A stretch of 64,000 nucleotides of DNA, from contig NZ_CP114013.1 in assembly GCF_028416635.1 (NCBI RefSeq), positions 372,001-436,000 on the forward strand, in the 5' to 3' direction. This document shows positions 63,648 to 64,000 of this stretch, piece after piece. Both the position numbers and the translations under genes were made by a program. Below the pieces are notes generated by a model, which saw nothing but the letters and a program-made list of their open reading frames with translations, ran no database searches and was not told the DNA's origin. The first letter of the stretch is position 1. The number at the start of each line of letters is the position of its first letter. The stretch comes from Baekduia alba. GTDB taxonomy: Bacteria; Actinomycetota; Thermoleophilia; Solirubrobacterales; Solirubrobacteraceae.

Positions 63648-64000
63648 GTCGGGCAGTCGTCCGACGCCGACCCGGACATGATCTCCCGGACGTCGATCCA
63701 CTCGTGCAGCGGCTCGCCGCCGGGGCCGGGCTCGGAGGAGATGTGGGCCGCGATCTCGAGCGCGCGCTCGCGCGAGTCGACGTCGACCATGTACCAGCCC
63801 GCCACGAGGTCGCTGGTCTCCGGCAGCGGGCCGTCGGTGGTGACCGGCGCGGCGTCCGGGCCGCCGTAGCGCACCCACGTCTGCGCCGGGGTGAGCGCCT
63901 GCACGCCGACGAGCTCGCCGTTCTCCTCGAGCACCTTGGTGACGTTCTTGAGGAACGCGAAGTGCGCCTCGACGTCCTCGGGCGCCCACTGGTCCATCGG
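63644..64000 (-). CDS. YCII/DGPF-domain protein, partner of the ECF42 sigma (N-terminus off window)
   Basis: The visible part (DQWAPEDVEAHFAFLKNVTK, then GELVGVQALTPAQTWVRYGG, VTTDGPLPETSDLVAGWYMV and ALEIAAHISSEPG) is a YCII-related/DGPF protein; the DGPL here is the family's DGPF motif. Family proteins begin about 15 residues earlier than the ATG at 63997, so the gene runs past the window end. It is co-transcribed with the sigma gene. Confidence 0.9.
   Translation of the reverse strand, partial: PMDQWAPEDVEAHFAFLKNVTKVLEENGELVGVQALTPAQTWVRYGGPDAAPVTTDGPLPETSDLVAGWYMVDVDSRERALEIAAHISSEPGPGGEPLHEWIDVREIMSGSASDDCPT

Overview
The window is very GC-rich, gene-dense actinobacterial chromosome. 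Several features point to the class Thermoleophilia (Solirubrobacterales-like): small-type PurL with separate PurS and PurQ, a HAIR-like operator before clpB, many TANNNT -10 boxes placed directly in front of start codons, and a secreted decapeptide-repeat protein with a leader of the kind common in Solirubrobacterales. This placement is an inference from gene content; no rRNA gene is present.

Layout. 1-2.8 kb: DUF58 (cut by the window edge), SpoIIM-like and RDD membrane-protein genes; the RDD gene carries a likely one-base frameshift. 3-5.6 kb: clpB behind a sigma70-type promoter overlapped by an HspR-type inverted repeat. 5.6-6.8 kb: a complete IS481-family element inserted in a CTAG that held the stop codons of two convergent genes; the target duplication restored both. 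6.8-8.6 kb: an ABC ATPase, a secreted protein and a GYD protein. 8.6-28.7 kb: a nearly complete de novo purine cluster (purD, E, B, C, S, Q, L, F, N, H; purM and purK are not here), interspersed with an MFS/TetR efflux pair that has four phased operators, a Na+/H+ antiporter, two DJ-1/PfpI-type genes, recQ and a FitAB/VapBC-type toxin-antitoxin pair. 28.7-34.7 kb: a Rid-family protein, a helicase, a PEP-mutase-like enzyme, tRNA-Lys and tRNA-Glu, two secreted proteins, a PRC-barrel-like protein and tRNA-Val.

34.77-57.98 kb is a 23.2 kb genomic island integrated at the 3' end of tRNA-Val(TAC). A 45-bp perfect direct repeat of the tRNA 3' half marks both ends, and each inner end carries a pair of TGGAAAC repeats that look like integrase arm sites. 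No integrase gene is recognisable inside. The cargo is one catabolic unit: a ribose-type ABC importer, an SDR, a monooxygenase-fold protein, a triple-Rid-domain protein, an ACMSD-like amidohydrolase, a LacI regulator, an EboE-like TIM barrel, a DddP-like M24 protein, a full 2-oxoacid dehydrogenase complex (E1alpha, E1beta, E2, E3), an aldehyde dehydrogenase, a 3-hydroxyisobutyrate-dehydrogenase-like enzyme, a zinc alcohol dehydrogenase and a bicupin. Four copies of a GCAAACGTTTGC palindrome lie in front of its transcription units, so the island appears to be a self-contained LacI regulon. Its substrate cannot be read from sequence.

58-64 kb returns to chromosome: a small winged-helix-like protein, a DUF5937/ArsR-type regulator divergent from an MFS exporter with an operator between them, a membrane protein, a frameshifted VOC protein, and an ECF42-type sigma factor overlapping its YCII/DGPF partner, which runs off the window.
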